Shown piece by piece: positions 45,421 to 53,647 of a DNA stretch of 64,000 bases. Source of the stretch: Xanthocytophaga flava. Lineage in GTDB: Bacteria > Bacteroidota > Bacteroidia > Cytophagales > 172606-1. The position numbers and the translations under genes were made by a program. A model generated the notes under the pieces. It did no database searches and was not told the origin of the DNA. It saw only the letters and a list, made by a program, of their open reading frames with translations. The DNA lies in NCBI GenBank assembly GCA_030068525.1, contig JASJOS010000002.1, positions 496,001 through 560,000 on the forward strand. Reading direction: 5' to 3'. How positions within the stretch are numbered: the first letter of the stretch is position 1; the number at the start of each line of letters is the position of its first letter.

Positions 45421-46602
45421 ATGGCCGCTACAGATGACGAAGAGACTTTAGAAAAAAGAACATTGATTGGTCAGCTCACCCGCAATGGTATTTCTCATGG
45501 AGGGTTGAACAAGCTTATGGAAGCGGCCAATGTGGATGATATACAAGAAATTACCAAGCGGGTGTTTGATCTGAACGAAGCTGATCTGCTCAGGAAGATT
45601 GCTATTGAGGGTATTTTCAAGAAGCTGAATACACTCAAGAACAGCCAGCGGAATGAACGGTATTTTGCAAAGATACATAAGTCTTTCCGGAGTGGGACAG
45701 ACAACAAAGTGGTGTTTGTAGAGGGGGATTCCTGGTTCAATTACCCTATCATTCTCAGTGATATTGTGGACTGGATTGCTATGGATAAAAAGCTGGCAGT
45801 ATACAGTTCAGCAGCTGGTGGCGACTGGCTGCTGAATATGCTGGCTACACGGGAATATGTGGATGGATTATCTATCCACCAGCCTGATTTCTTCTTACTC
45901 AGTGGCGGTGGAAACGATATTGCAGGTATGCTGAGACTGGCGCTTATGGTAAATGTAAAGAAGACTTCTCGTGAGACTGATTCGGCTTTCAGACATAATC
46001 TCTGGGCACAACATCTTATTGAACATTCCTATGGAACCGTGGATAAAAACCGATGGGAAAACGCAATTCCCTGGATTTCGAAGGATTTCTTTGCTCTTTT
46101 GATGCTTTTCCGGCTTCAGTATTACAGTGTTCTGAAAAATCTGCTTATAGGATCATCGTCTCCTTCCAAATTTCAAGATCTCACCATTATCACACAGGGA
46201 TATGATTATCTGCTACCCTCTTTTAACAGCGGATGGGGAATTAAGCCCTGGCTCTGGTATGTGCCTGTGTTGCGATGGATAGGACATGGTAAGTGGCTCA
46301 AACGCCCCTTGATGATCAGAGGAATCAATGATGAACAGTTGCAGAAAGATATCCTGTATGTGATGGTGTTTTTGTTTAATGAAATGCTGATTGAACTCGG
46401 ACATTATTTCTGGCAGAAGGGATATGGGAACAGAGTATTTCATATTGATAGCAGAGACTGGATACAAGAAGGGGAATGGACAGATGAGATACACCCCAAA
46501 CCCTATAAATTTAAAGCCATCGCTGATAGATATATTGATTGTATAAATGGCAAAGCTGTTAGCGGACACCCTGTTTATAAAAACGTGTACAAAGTTCTAT
46601 GA
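45421..46602 (+). CDS. SGNH/GDSL-type hydrolase with GDSW motif
   Basis: A 393-residue protein. The SGNH blocks are in order: block I VVFVEGDSWFNYP near residues 98-110 (nucleophile Ser of GDS), block III FFLLSGGGNDIAGM near 158-171 (G and N, oxyanion), and block V WTDEIHPKPYKFKAIA near 352 (catalytic Asp-x-x-His). The first 90 residues are helical and have no signal peptide (NGISHGGLNKLMEAANVDDI). Substrates of the family include esters and lipids; none is known for this branch. It is coupled by a 4-base overlap to a four-helix membrane protein. Confidence 0.85.
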   Translation: MAATDDEETLEKRTLIGQLTRNGISHGGLNKLMEAANVDDIQEITKRVFDLNEADLLRKIAIEGIFKKLNTLKNSQRNERYFAKIHKSFRSGTDNKVVFVEGDSWFNYPIILSDIVDWIAMDKKLAVYSSAAGGDWLLNMLATREYVDGLSIHQPDFFLLSGGGNDIAGMLRLALMVNVKKTSRETDSAFRHNLWAQHLIEHSYGTVDKNRWENAIPWISKDFFALLMLFRLQYYSVLKNLLIGSSSPSKFQDLTIITQGYDYLLPSFNSGWGIKPWLWYVPVLRWIGHGKWLKRPLMIRGINDEQLQKDILYVMVFLFNEMLIELGHYFWQKGYGNRVFHIDSRDWIQEGEWTDEIHPKPYKFKAIADRYIDCINGKAVSGHPVYKNVYKVL

Positions 46603-47087
46603 AACATCTCAAATATATTCTTTTACTTATTGTAGTACTGTTTGAGACCTATTTTATAGGGATAGGTAGCACACTACTAAAGGATATCCCGCAATGTGAT
46701 GAGGGTATACTAATGCTATTCAGGTATGATTGTATTATATCGGTTTTTCATGGTCTGCAACCTATCTGGCAGGAACAGATTGTATCTATGCTGCATGTGG
46801 ATTTTATATTTATTCTTGTCTATACTTTTTTGCTGTTGTTATGGTCTTATCTGGAGATGCAGCAGCAACGTTCTGTCTGGTTAAATGAGTTGCTTCGATT
46901 AAATATTCTTTTGGGAATTCTGGCAGCAGTTGCAGATTGTATAGAAAATATGATTCTCTTACATGACTTTTCCATTCCTGTTCGTACTATCTATCAACCA
47001 GATGTCTTTTCCTTTATAAAATGGGGATGTATAGGCTGGATAGTAGTCGTTCTGCTGATGAGTCGTGTACCCCGCTTTTTTGCATAA
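46599..47087 (+). CDS. Four-helix membrane protein coupled to the SGNH hydrolase
   Basis: A 162-residue protein with about four transmembrane helices (YILLLIVVLFETYFIGIGS, MLHVDFIFILVYTFLLLLWS, LLRLNILLGILAAVADCIEN, FIKWGCIGWIVVVLLMSR). Its ATG overlaps the hydrolase TGA (ATGA), so the products are made together and may act on the same lipid-like substrate at the membrane. The topology resembles small membrane proteins of the DoxX or DUF type, but no family is recognised. A strong terminator follows. Confidence 0.65.
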   Translation: MKHLKYILLLIVVLFETYFIGIGSTLLKDIPQCDEGILMLFRYDCIISVFHGLQPIWQEQIVSMLHVDFIFILVYTFLLLLWSYLEMQQQRSVWLNELLRLNILLGILAAVADCIENMILLHDFSIPVRTIYQPDVFSFIKWGCIGWIVVVLLMSRVPRFFA

Positions 47088-47102
47088 CTACAGATACCCT
47101 GG

Positions 47103-47144
47103 CAAAAACACATGCAATAGCAGATACAGATGCATGTGTTTTTG
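47103..47144. terminator. Bidirectional terminator closing the peroxidase operon
   Basis: CAAAAACACATGCA (47103-47116) and TGCATGTGTTTTTG (47131-47144) form a 14-bp perfect stem with a 14-base loop. It lies between the plus-strand operon and the convergent XRE gene, and the T-rich arm suits both directions. Confidence 0.85.
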
Positions 47145-47166
47145 TAGCTTGGATATCCAGACACTT

Positions 47167-47397
47167 TTATGGGTGTATGTGTAGTTCGCCCTCGCCTGAT
47201 AAAAGCCAGTTGATGTTAATCTGATAGGATTTGTACAGTCCTGCCATAAAATAACACCCAGGCAGTGACATGCCTTTTTCTACTTTTGAAATATGACTTT
47301 GGGCAATACCCATCCGCTGTGCAAAATCCCGTTGAGGGAGGTTCAGCACTTCTGTACGCAGGTAATAAATACGGGAACCAATATCTTGTAGATTCAT
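47167..47397 (-). CDS. XRE-family helix-turn-helix regulator
   Basis: A 76-residue Cro/CI-type protein with the HTH at LPQRDFAQRMGIAQSHISKVEKG near residues 20-42 (recognition helix QSHISKVEK). It is a stand-alone DNA-binding domain, as in phage Cro or many prophage regulators. Three copies of a palindromic element lie upstream of its start (47452-47568), so it probably represses its own gene and perhaps the neighbouring nuclease gene. Confidence 0.88.
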   Translation of the reverse strand: MNLQDIGSRIYYLRTEVLNLPQRDFAQRMGIAQSHISKVEKGMSLPGCYFMAGLYKSYQININWLLSGEGELHIHP

Positions 47398-47451
47398 TGA
47401 GAGTATCGTTTAGTAGAATGAAAAAACTATGGTATAAGCTGTAGTCCTGTT

Positions 47452-47568
47452 TTGATAGGTATAGTGATTTTTCTGTCTGTTGATCACTATACCTATCAAC
47501 TCCACTACTGATTATCATACAGATTGTTTGTCTTGTGGTATGCCTCCTCTGATCGTTATACCTATCAA
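47452..47568 (-). promoter_or_regulatory. Three copies of a TTGATAGGTATAGTGAT operator-like element
   Basis: TTGATAGGTATAGTGAT (47452-47468) is repeated exactly inverted as ATCACTATACCTATCAA (47483-47499) and again, with one change, as ATCGTTATACCTATCAA (47552-47568). The sites lie 55-171 bases upstream of the XRE start. Multiple spaced sites before a phage-type regulator are the classical operator layout. Confidence 0.6.
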
Positions 47569-47612
47569 CTTCAGAATAGATCGCTAGAGTGGTCAGCAAA
47601 CCAGAATGAACA

Positions 47613-47978
47613 TTATAGTGATGGCCGATTGTGAATACTTTCAATCAGGTATTGAAACTCTTCCAGGCTGCGTACAATCTGGTAAGCACCTCCCTGTGAT
47701 TCGACCAGCTTCTGAAACTGTTTTTGTTCAGGGGTTTGGTAGCCTGCTAAGTTCTTAAGTTCGATAAAGTAGCTTTTGCCTGCAAAGAAGTATTCCAGGT
47801 CAGATACCCCTTTCACTATGCCTAAGGCTTTGTTTAGTGCACCTTTGATCGCATTGTGACTGTTGTTGTTGTGGGTATGTAGCAGACCTCTGTAAGCAGG
47901 GAAAGTATTCCAGTGCCATTGAAAGCATAAGGCTTGTATACGGGTTTCGGATGGTTGTATGGAAATATGAGGTAGCAT
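47613..47978 (-). CDS. VRR-NUC domain nuclease
   Basis: A 121-residue stand-alone VRR-NUC nuclease (PD-(D/E)xK fold). The key parts are NKALGIVKGVSDLEYFFAGK, with the metal-binding Asp of GVSD, and SYFIELKNLAGYQTPEQKQF, with the E-x-K pair of IELK and the Q of the Q-x-x-F helix, then SQGGAYQIVRSLEEF. Such stand-alone forms are typical of phages and act as Holliday-junction or structure-specific nucleases, here plausibly in phage-type recombination. It is separated from the ATPase gene by an AT-rich palindrome. Confidence 0.9.
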   Translation of the reverse strand: MLPHISIQPSETRIQALCFQWHWNTFPAYRGLLHTHNNNSHNAIKGALNKALGIVKGVSDLEYFFAGKSYFIELKNLAGYQTPEQKQFQKLVESQGGAYQIVRSLEEFQYLIESIHNRPSL

Positions 47979-48123
47979 TTGGGTATAATTGTGTAGGTGA
48001 AAACTCGATTATTGGTGTGTATTGGTGTATTTGTGGTCCTTTGAGTCGGTTTGTGGTTTTTATTAGCTAACCATTGATTGAATATTAGTTTGCATTAGCC
48101 TATTTAGGGTAGTCTATAGGTTT

Positions 48124-48168
48124 ATTTATACCCCTATATATTTATATATATATAGGGGTATATAAATC
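48124..48168. other. AT-rich palindrome with CCCC/GGGG core
   Basis: ATTTATACCCCTATATAT pairs with ATATATAGGGGTATATAAAT around a short AT-rich loop. It lies directly downstream of the RecA-like ATPase gene and upstream of the nuclease gene. It may act as a terminator, a regulator site or an unwinding site; nothing else supports one of these over the others. Confidence 0.5.
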
Positions 48169-48214
48169 TATATCCTATATGCGAGACCTAAACAGTAAGA
48201 GAGTATCATTTACC

Positions 48215-49375
48215 CTACTTGCCTTTGGGGATACAAAGATGGTAGGTGGCATTGCGTCGAGTGCCCTCCAGTCGTAGATGCCCAAACTCAACGGCCTCAG
48301 AAAGCATGCGTTTAACCTTGCTTTCATTTTCCCCACTAATTTCCAGGACTACTTTCTTAAGCTCCATAGAGGAAGCTTGTGTAGAGAGGAGTTTGCTAAA
48401 CGCTTTTTGAATAATATCCTTTAGTTTGGCCTGACCTGCTTTCGGGATAGGCTTATGGTAGTCTACAGGCATAAAGAAGTCTTTATTCGTATCCCAGTTA
48501 AAATATTTTTCTACCGGATGATGACTATGGGATAACTTGCCCAGGTCAAAGGAAGAGGTAAGTACACGAGTACCATCTGGCTGAGATACAAGTTTGAGTA
48601 ACAGAAATGCTCTGCTATACCGATGCAGGAAAGATCCGAAATGGCCTGCTGCCGTTTCACTGTTTTTGTTGGGATGGAGTGTACAAATGATTGCCAGATT
48701 AAACTCAGAAGCTAATGTCCTGATCCATCGAACCACCAGAACCGCATCCTCCGAATCATTCATATCTTTGGTCAGGTCCAGACATCCATCCAGTACCAGA
48801 TAGTCAAACGGAGTGCCTTGTATTACAGCTTCTTCTAACAACTGGCGTATTTCCTCCCGCTTTTGTTCTGCTGTTTCCAGTTCAATCATTGAGTAGGTAG
48901 CCACATTGCGAAGACGGCCATTTTCTATTAAAGACTCATTGACGGACAGTCGTTTAAGGGTTCTTTTCAAGGAACGGGCTACATCATCGGATGGACGTTC
49001 AAAGTCTATGAATAATCCTCTGCTACTGGAAGTGGCTGCGGGATAATGAAAATCTACCATACTGTACAGATAGGGAGTGTTAGTCACATGACAGACAAAG
49101 CCTGCCATAAGATCTTCCAGTAAGTTGGATTTTCCTGAGGCAGGAGCACCAATTACAGTAATAAACTCGCCTTTGTTTATCAGCTCACTATCTCCAATGC
49201 GAAGAGCAGGTTGGGTATTGCGTAACTGATAATCCAGTGTTATCTCAATACGTCGTTTGGGGGCAGAAGCTGGCTGTATAGAGCTATTGGTGCTGAACCC
49301 ATTAGCTTGCGTGTTAAAAGATGCATTCTGTTCATTACGAAATTGAGATACCAGGCGTGAAAATTCGTCTTGCAT
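48215..49375 (-). CDS. RecA-like AAA ATPase, RepA/DnaB-type helicase-like
   Basis: A 386-residue P-loop ATPase: Walker A in ITVIGAPASGKSNLLEDL near residues 72-90, Walker B in FDYLVLDGCLDLTKDMND near 190, and a later HPNKNSETAAGHFGSF that fits a sensor region. The C-terminal 80 residues form a winged-helix-like end (LKKVVLEISGENESKVKRML). This is the plan of RepA-like hexameric helicases and phage replication ATPases. It is part of the minus-strand replication-like operon. Confidence 0.82.
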   Translation of the reverse strand: MQDEFSRLVSQFRNEQNASFNTQANGFSTNSSIQPASAPKRRIEITLDYQLRNTQPALRIGDSELINKGEFITVIGAPASGKSNLLEDLMAGFVCHVTNTPYLYSMVDFHYPAATSSSRGLFIDFERPSDDVARSLKRTLKRLSVNESLIENGRLRNVATYSMIELETAEQKREEIRQLLEEAVIQGTPFDYLVLDGCLDLTKDMNDSEDAVLVVRWIRTLASEFNLAIICTLHPNKNSETAAGHFGSFLHRYSRAFLLLKLVSQPDGTRVLTSSFDLGKLSHSHHPVEKYFNWDTNKDFFMPVDYHKPIPKAGQAKLKDIIQKAFSKLLSTQASSMELKKVVLEISGENESKVKRMLSEAVEFGHLRLEGTRRNATYHLCIPKGK

Positions 49376-49446
49376 AAAGAAAAAAGAAAATGAAAAGTGG
49401 TGTTAGGTTGAAAAAAAAGTATTGTATTGAAAATTTGTAAATTGCA

Positions 49447-49869
49447 TTAAAATGGGACGGCTTGCTGTTGTTCATAGTAAGTGAGCAGCATCTCCATAAG
49501 CGTTTCATTGGTCTCGTCCAGTGACTGATTATGCCGTTTGAGCGCATCAGTGGCAATCCATAGCCTCTGATAGTGTTTGATCTGCAAGGGAGCAAACCAA
49601 ATAATGTGCTCACATAGACACTGGATAGTCAGTTCACTGACCTGGATAAACTGGACCAGCAAATCAAACTCAGACTCAATGGCCTTGTATCGGTAAAAGG
49701 CTTTTTCATCCTGTATAAAGTCCGCTAGTTGTGATTTGTTGAGTTGTTCCATCTTGTCCAGGGCTTTTTTCTGAATCTGCTTCAAAATCCTGTTAAAGTC
49801 ATCGACAGCCAGTTGAGCCTCCAGTGGCAAACTATACTCTCGTTGCTTTTTCTGGGATGAGTGGCTCAC
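49447..49869 (-). CDS. Coiled-coil protein between the helicase and the ATPase
   Basis: About 140 residues starting at GTG (VSHSSQKKQREYSLPLEAQL), which overlaps the helicase stop by 4 bases (GTGA). The longer frame that begins inside the helicase gene is not needed. It is helical (VDDFNRILKQIQKKALDKME, HNQSLDETNETLMEMLLTYY) with no recognised motif. Coupling to a helicase and a nearby RecA-like ATPase suggests a loader or partner, which is an inference. Confidence 0.6.
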   Translation of the reverse strand: MSHSSQKKQREYSLPLEAQLAVDDFNRILKQIQKKALDKMEQLNKSQLADFIQDEKAFYRYKAIESEFDLLVQFIQVSELTIQCLCEHIIWFAPLQIKHYQRLWIATDALKRHNQSLDETNETLMEMLLTYYEQQQAVPF

Positions 49870-51470
49870 TGTTTGCCTCCTTTCGGGGCTGTTTTTGTAG
49901 TTGTTTTTCGGGTAGAGATACCTGCCGCTTTCAGCGTATAATCTACCCAGTGCGATTGGTAGCCACGCAGTCTGGCAAACTCTTCGAGCATGGGACGAGG
50001 GTTGTCCCGCTTGAGGATACAGCTGATAATCCACTGGACAGGGTATTGTTTGCGTTTATTTTTCGGATCACCCATCGATGCCCGCATAATCAGTTCGATG
50101 ACATTCATTGTATGCCATTCTTTCTGCATCAGATAGGTCCAGTCTACCACAATTTCCTGTGTTTCTACCTCGTATACATAGGTTCCATTCACTAATTTTC
50201 GCTTAAAGGTATGCTGGCAATAGGGACAGGTTTGCGTGCTCAACGCTACAATAGACTGACACTCCGGACAAGACTTGACAGGAGCATGCTGAAGCACTGC
50301 TGCATAACCATTGCGAAAAATAGATTCCCAGTTATAGGGTTCATGCCAAAACCCTAACTCTCTGATATTGTTACCCATATCTATAATGATAAACTCCTCC
50401 TTGGTGGCTGTAGTGCGTGATCCGCGTCCACACATTTGCAGGTAGAGAGACAATGAACGGGTAGCCCGGTTTAAGACAATACACTCTATCGTTGGCTCAT
50501 CAAAGCCGGTAGTGAGAATACCACAGTTCACCAGAATGGCATCAGGCGTATAAGCAAACCACTGCAGTGTTGCGTGACGTTCATCAGCCGGTGTGTCTGA
50601 AGTGATGTATCTGACCTGATCATGTACTTGCAGGAAGGCTTGGGTAGTGCGCAGTGTATGTAGCTTGTTGACACAAAAGATCACCGTCTTTTTACCTTCC
50701 GCATGCTTTTGCCAGTTGGAAACACAACCCTGATACAGGGCCGGTTTGTCAAAGTCGGCATAGAGTTCATTGATTTTATAGTCCCCATCAAACGCTCTAC
50801 CCGCTTTAATCTCCATAGGGACAGCAAAATAACGTGGCAACGCCAGATGTCCTGCTTCAATCAGGCTATGAATCTGAGTTCCGACTACAATGTCATTAAA
50901 GTAGGTGTTTAAGGGAATTCGCTTACTGGCAGACAGGGGAGTAGCCGTAGCGCCTACAATAGGCGTATCCGGATGCAGCTGGATTACTTTCCGGAAATTA
51001 CCTTTGTGCGCTTCGTCTATAATGAGTAGCTTCAGATCCGGTAATGACCAACCTTTCTGTACTCTCCGGTAATAGGTCTCTGCCATTGCCACAATTACTG
51101 GTGTAGTTGGCATCTGTTTGCTGCTGGCATCTACTATACCAGCCTGTAATCCATATCGTTCCAATGTAGCGGCTGCCTGATGCAATAGTTCCATGCGATC
51201 CACCAGAATCAACACACGTGCCTCAGGTGTTGTCTCTAACGTACGTCGTGTCATCTCCGCAAAGGTGACCGTCTTGCCAGCTCCCGTAGGCAGGCACAAG
51301 ATCAGACGACTGGCACCGGATTGGTGCCGTTTCGTCAGTTCTGTAATACTACTTTCCTGATAATCCCGTAAAGAGAAAGCTTGCTTGTTTTTAGGTAGCT
51401 CACTGGCTGGTAAGGGCAAAGCTTCGCCATTCACGCTAGTGGCGTGAGTCAAATTATCCGTTTGTTGCAT
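49866..51470 (-). CDS. Superfamily 2 DEAD/DEAH-box helicase with zinc ribbon
   Basis: A 534-residue helicase. Motif I is LPTGAGKTVTFAEM near residues 60-73, motif II LLIIDEAHKGNFRK near 150, motif III VGATATPLSAS, and motif VI is QMCGRGSRT near 350. A zinc-ribbon-like CPECQ...CPYC pair lies near 397-418, followed by a C-terminal tail. This resembles phage and plasmid helicases used in replication or recombination. It follows the HTH gene by 3 bases, so both are read as one transcript. Confidence 0.92.
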   Translation of the reverse strand: MQQTDNLTHATSVNGEALPLPASELPKNKQAFSLRDYQESSITELTKRHQSGASRLILCLPTGAGKTVTFAEMTRRTLETTPEARVLILVDRMELLHQAAATLERYGLQAGIVDASSKQMPTTPVIVAMAETYYRRVQKGWSLPDLKLLIIDEAHKGNFRKVIQLHPDTPIVGATATPLSASKRIPLNTYFNDIVVGTQIHSLIEAGHLALPRYFAVPMEIKAGRAFDGDYKINELYADFDKPALYQGCVSNWQKHAEGKKTVIFCVNKLHTLRTTQAFLQVHDQVRYITSDTPADERHATLQWFAYTPDAILVNCGILTTGFDEPTIECIVLNRATRSLSLYLQMCGRGSRTTATKEEFIIIDMGNNIRELGFWHEPYNWESIFRNGYAAVLQHAPVKSCPECQSIVALSTQTCPYCQHTFKRKLVNGTYVYEVETQEIVVDWTYLMQKEWHTMNVIELIMRASMGDPKNKRKQYPVQWIISCILKRDNPRPMLEEFARLRGYQSHWVDYTLKAAGISTRKTTTKTAPKGGKQ

Positions 51471-51473
51471 CGA

Positions 51474-51839
51474 TTAGCGGGTTGAGGTAGCTATCAGATT
51501 AGAAGGTTGCGACAGATGAGTTTGCAACAGATGGCGTTGGATTTCCTCTTCCATTTCCTGAAGCGTCTTGCGCTTGCCATCTTTAATCCATTGGTAAAGG
51601 TCACGGGAGCTGAAGTAAAGCTTTCTGCGTTGCTTCATAAAGGGGATGAGTCCATCGGCAGCCAGATGATAAATGGTCGATTTGGCCAGGCCTGTAATTT
51701 CCATCGCCAGCTCTATTCCACCCAGGCGTTCGTTGTCCTGTAATAAGTCGGATACTTGTGAGAGATTGGGTCTGATGTCAGACAAAAGGATTTCAATGCG
51801 TGATAAACAGCTGATAACTTCTTTGTAGGAAGTGTGCAT
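51474..51839 (-). CDS. Excisionase-type helix-turn-helix protein (HTH_17)
   Basis: A 121-residue protein whose C-terminal half is the MerR/Xis-like HTH: ELAMEITGLAKSTIYHLAAD, then GLIPFMKQRRKLYFSSRDLY and QWIKDGKR. Such proteins bend DNA, either in excision with an integrase or as a first regulatory gene. The N-terminal 45 residues (YKEVISCLSRIEILLSDIRP) are helical. I used the ATG giving MHTSYKEVIS, since the longer frame reads through a hydrophobic stretch and a plus-strand promoter. No integrase is visible, so excision is unproven. Confidence 0.8.
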   Translation of the reverse strand: MHTSYKEVISCLSRIEILLSDIRPNLSQVSDLLQDNERLGGIELAMEITGLAKSTIYHLAADGLIPFMKQRRKLYFSSRDLYQWIKDGKRKTLQEMEEEIQRHLLQTHLSQPSNLIATSTR

Positions 51840-51988
51840 ATACGTTTGGGTTAGTGGTGAAAAACGATCAGAAATAATCGACCAGAAACCCGCTGAGAGA
51901 ACGACTAAAAACAGATAAAAAAATATGAGATAGTAACAGTGATTTAGTGTGCCCAGGAGAGACACTACGAAAAATGACAAGTCTGAAC

Positions 51989-52017
51989 TTGCATTTCTAA
52001 ACTTTTCACTATCTTTG
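51989..52017 (+). promoter_or_regulatory. Bacteroidota-type promoter on the plus strand
   Basis: TTG (51989-51991) followed after 18 bases by TATCTTTG (52010-52017) matches the consensus TTG-N18-21-TAnnTTTG. It points away from the HTH gene, into a stretch with no protein gene but with a terminator 250 bases on. Confidence 0.6.
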
Positions 52018-52022
52018 TATAG

Positions 52023-52279
52023 CACCGCAGCAGATAAGATTCCTATGAAGTTGTTTTCCTGTTTGTTATCTATCTTTCAATAGCTTTTTCAAGAATTTCC
52101 TTTGCAGAGTCAGCTCATTACAGCAGTGTTTATTTACTTAATCTGTTTGTAAATGATAAAAATAAAACACTTTTCTGTGTAAACAGAAGAGAGGTTTACT
52201 CATTCAGTTGGTGGTAAGTTTCCTAGGCCTACGTCACCAGCTGTATCGGGGGCTCGTTCTCGTAACGGGCTCTTTTTTT
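52023..52279 (+). ncRNA. Candidate small RNA, about 255 bases
   Basis: The limits are a consensus promoter just upstream and a GC-rich hairpin with a T-run at the end. No protein frame with convincing features fills it. A small internal hairpin GTAAAC-AGAAGAGAG-GTTTAC is seen near 52177-52198. It is divergent from the phage-like operon. Whether it is an antisense regulator, a 6S-like RNA or something else cannot be told. Confidence 0.4.
52250..52279 (+). terminator. Rho-independent terminator without an upstream protein gene
   Basis: GGGCTCGTT and AACGGGCTC pair over nine positions (two of them G-U) with loop CTCGT, followed by TTTTTTT. It is on the plus strand and has no plus-strand gene before it, which is the reason for the small RNA proposal. 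Confidence 0.65.
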
Positions 52280-52679
52280 GCCCCTTCAGTATGCTAAAAC
52301 AAGCAAAAGATAGTAATTTTTGTAAGTCTACAATCTTTTTTTTGTCCTAAAAATATATCCGGAACAGTGATTTTCTTATGGAAACAAATATAGTAGATCG
52401 AACAATATCTGCCAAACATTTTTGTGTAAAAAAGCTACTTTTTATCTGAAATTGTGTGAAAATTATTGATGGGTTAGTTGTTGTATTATTCTGTGGAAGG
52501 AAATGTTTAAACACTATAATAAGAAAATTATCTGTATTTTACTGATATTCAGATGGAGTAAGATGAGATGTTTATAGCTGTGTAATAACAAGATGCCATA
52601 AGAAGCAGAATACGATTGATTTCATCCAAAATTAAACTATGTTCTGAATAGTTGTTCTAAGAAAAAGCCAAAAAAAGGC

Positions 52680-53480
52680 TATGGTATGGAGGGATGGTCC
52701 GCGATCTATGTGAAATATTCGATTTAAGGCCCCAAAGAGGCTCTATAAGTTAAAATATCCGTGCGGTCAATACAGAATGCGATTTTGCCTTAAAATCGCT
52801 CTAATGTGTTCTATAAGCGTGAGAGAGGGCAGATTTGACCAGCAATAGGGCATTAGAGGCATAAAATGTAGGGGCGATTGGCAGATCGCCCTGGTAGGCA
52901 CAGGCACGGCATGGGATATTCGGAAATCATGTAGGGGCGCACCTGTGTGTGCGCCCAGATCGTCGCAGACCGTGTTTGTGACAATACGACAATGTAGGGG
53001 CATCCCCTTGTGGGTGCCCGTCTTTCCCCACATGAATGATTGGATCAATCCGAAACGGTATTCTGTTAAGCCCGATCATTCGCGTATGGAACCAGGGCGA
53101 CCGCCAGTCGCCCCCTACATTCCCTATGTTGGATTACAAATCCAAATAGTACCTACACGAAATCAGCGTCCTGCAGAATCTGATTAAACCAAGCGTTCGG
53201 ATGTCCATAAGCCGAAAAACGCCGATTTCTAAACCGCCTGAGAATGGCGTATACGCCTTCCAGGTCAGGATTTCTCTCAAATACGCGATTCTGGCGCGTT
53301 TGGGGTTGTATATTTTTTTAGGGGGCTCCGCGATTTGGCTCAGAAATGTGATTTAAGGCATGAAGGATCGCTTATAGGCTATTTTCTGCTGCGAGTCGAT
53401 TAATAGTTCCAAAACTCAGGTAAATCGCTCTAAAGGCTTCTAATGGGCTGTAATGCTTTCTTAAAAGCAAGGGTAGGAGA
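52680..53480. repeat. Repeat island of short related segments
   Basis: This part of the 1.8 kb non-coding stretch (51840-53647) holds several near-copies of short words, such as CGATTTAAGGC / TGATTTAAGGCATG, ATCGCTCTAATG / ATCGCTCTAAAGG, and TTCTATAAG / TTCTAATGG. The four GTAGGGGCG hairpins lie in its middle. No gene is supported here; frames that cross it are made of repeat sequence. Confidence 0.55.
52867..53120. repeat. Four GTAGGGGCG hairpin repeats
   Basis: Copies at 52867-52897, 52930-52957 and 52993-53020 read on the plus strand: GTAGGGGCGATTGGCAGATC, GTAGGGGCGCACCTGTGTGT, GTAGGGGCATCCCCTTGTGG, each closing with a matching GCCC arm. The fourth, 53094-53120, is inverted (AGGGCGACCGCCAGTCGCCC then CCTACAT). 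Arms of 8-10 bp are kept while their bases change together, showing that the hairpin, not the exact sequence, is conserved. Confidence 0.75.
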
Positions 53481-53647
53481 AGGAGCGTTTTTGGGTGATT
53501 TTTGTTATGCACTGATTTTCAGTGGATTGTGTTTTTAGCTTTTTAGCTTTGGAAAATATGCTTTTTGAGTTGATATTTTTTTTGCGAAGTTATCTTCTAA
53601 AAACGAGAGAAATGACTATTTTTAATGATTAAATCATTCCTCTCTAT

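Noticed and set aside
47452-47568. The 17-bp repeats considered as a CRISPR-like array
   Set aside because: Only three copies, mixed orientation and unequal spacing; the upstream XRE context fits operators.
49870-50034. An extended N-terminus of the coiled-coil protein inside the helicase gene
   Set aside because: It would overlap the helicase by 165 bases; a GTG with a 4-base overlap explains the start simply.
52767-53187. Short frames on both strands in the repeat island
   Set aside because: They are made of the GTAGGGGCG hairpins and their flanks.
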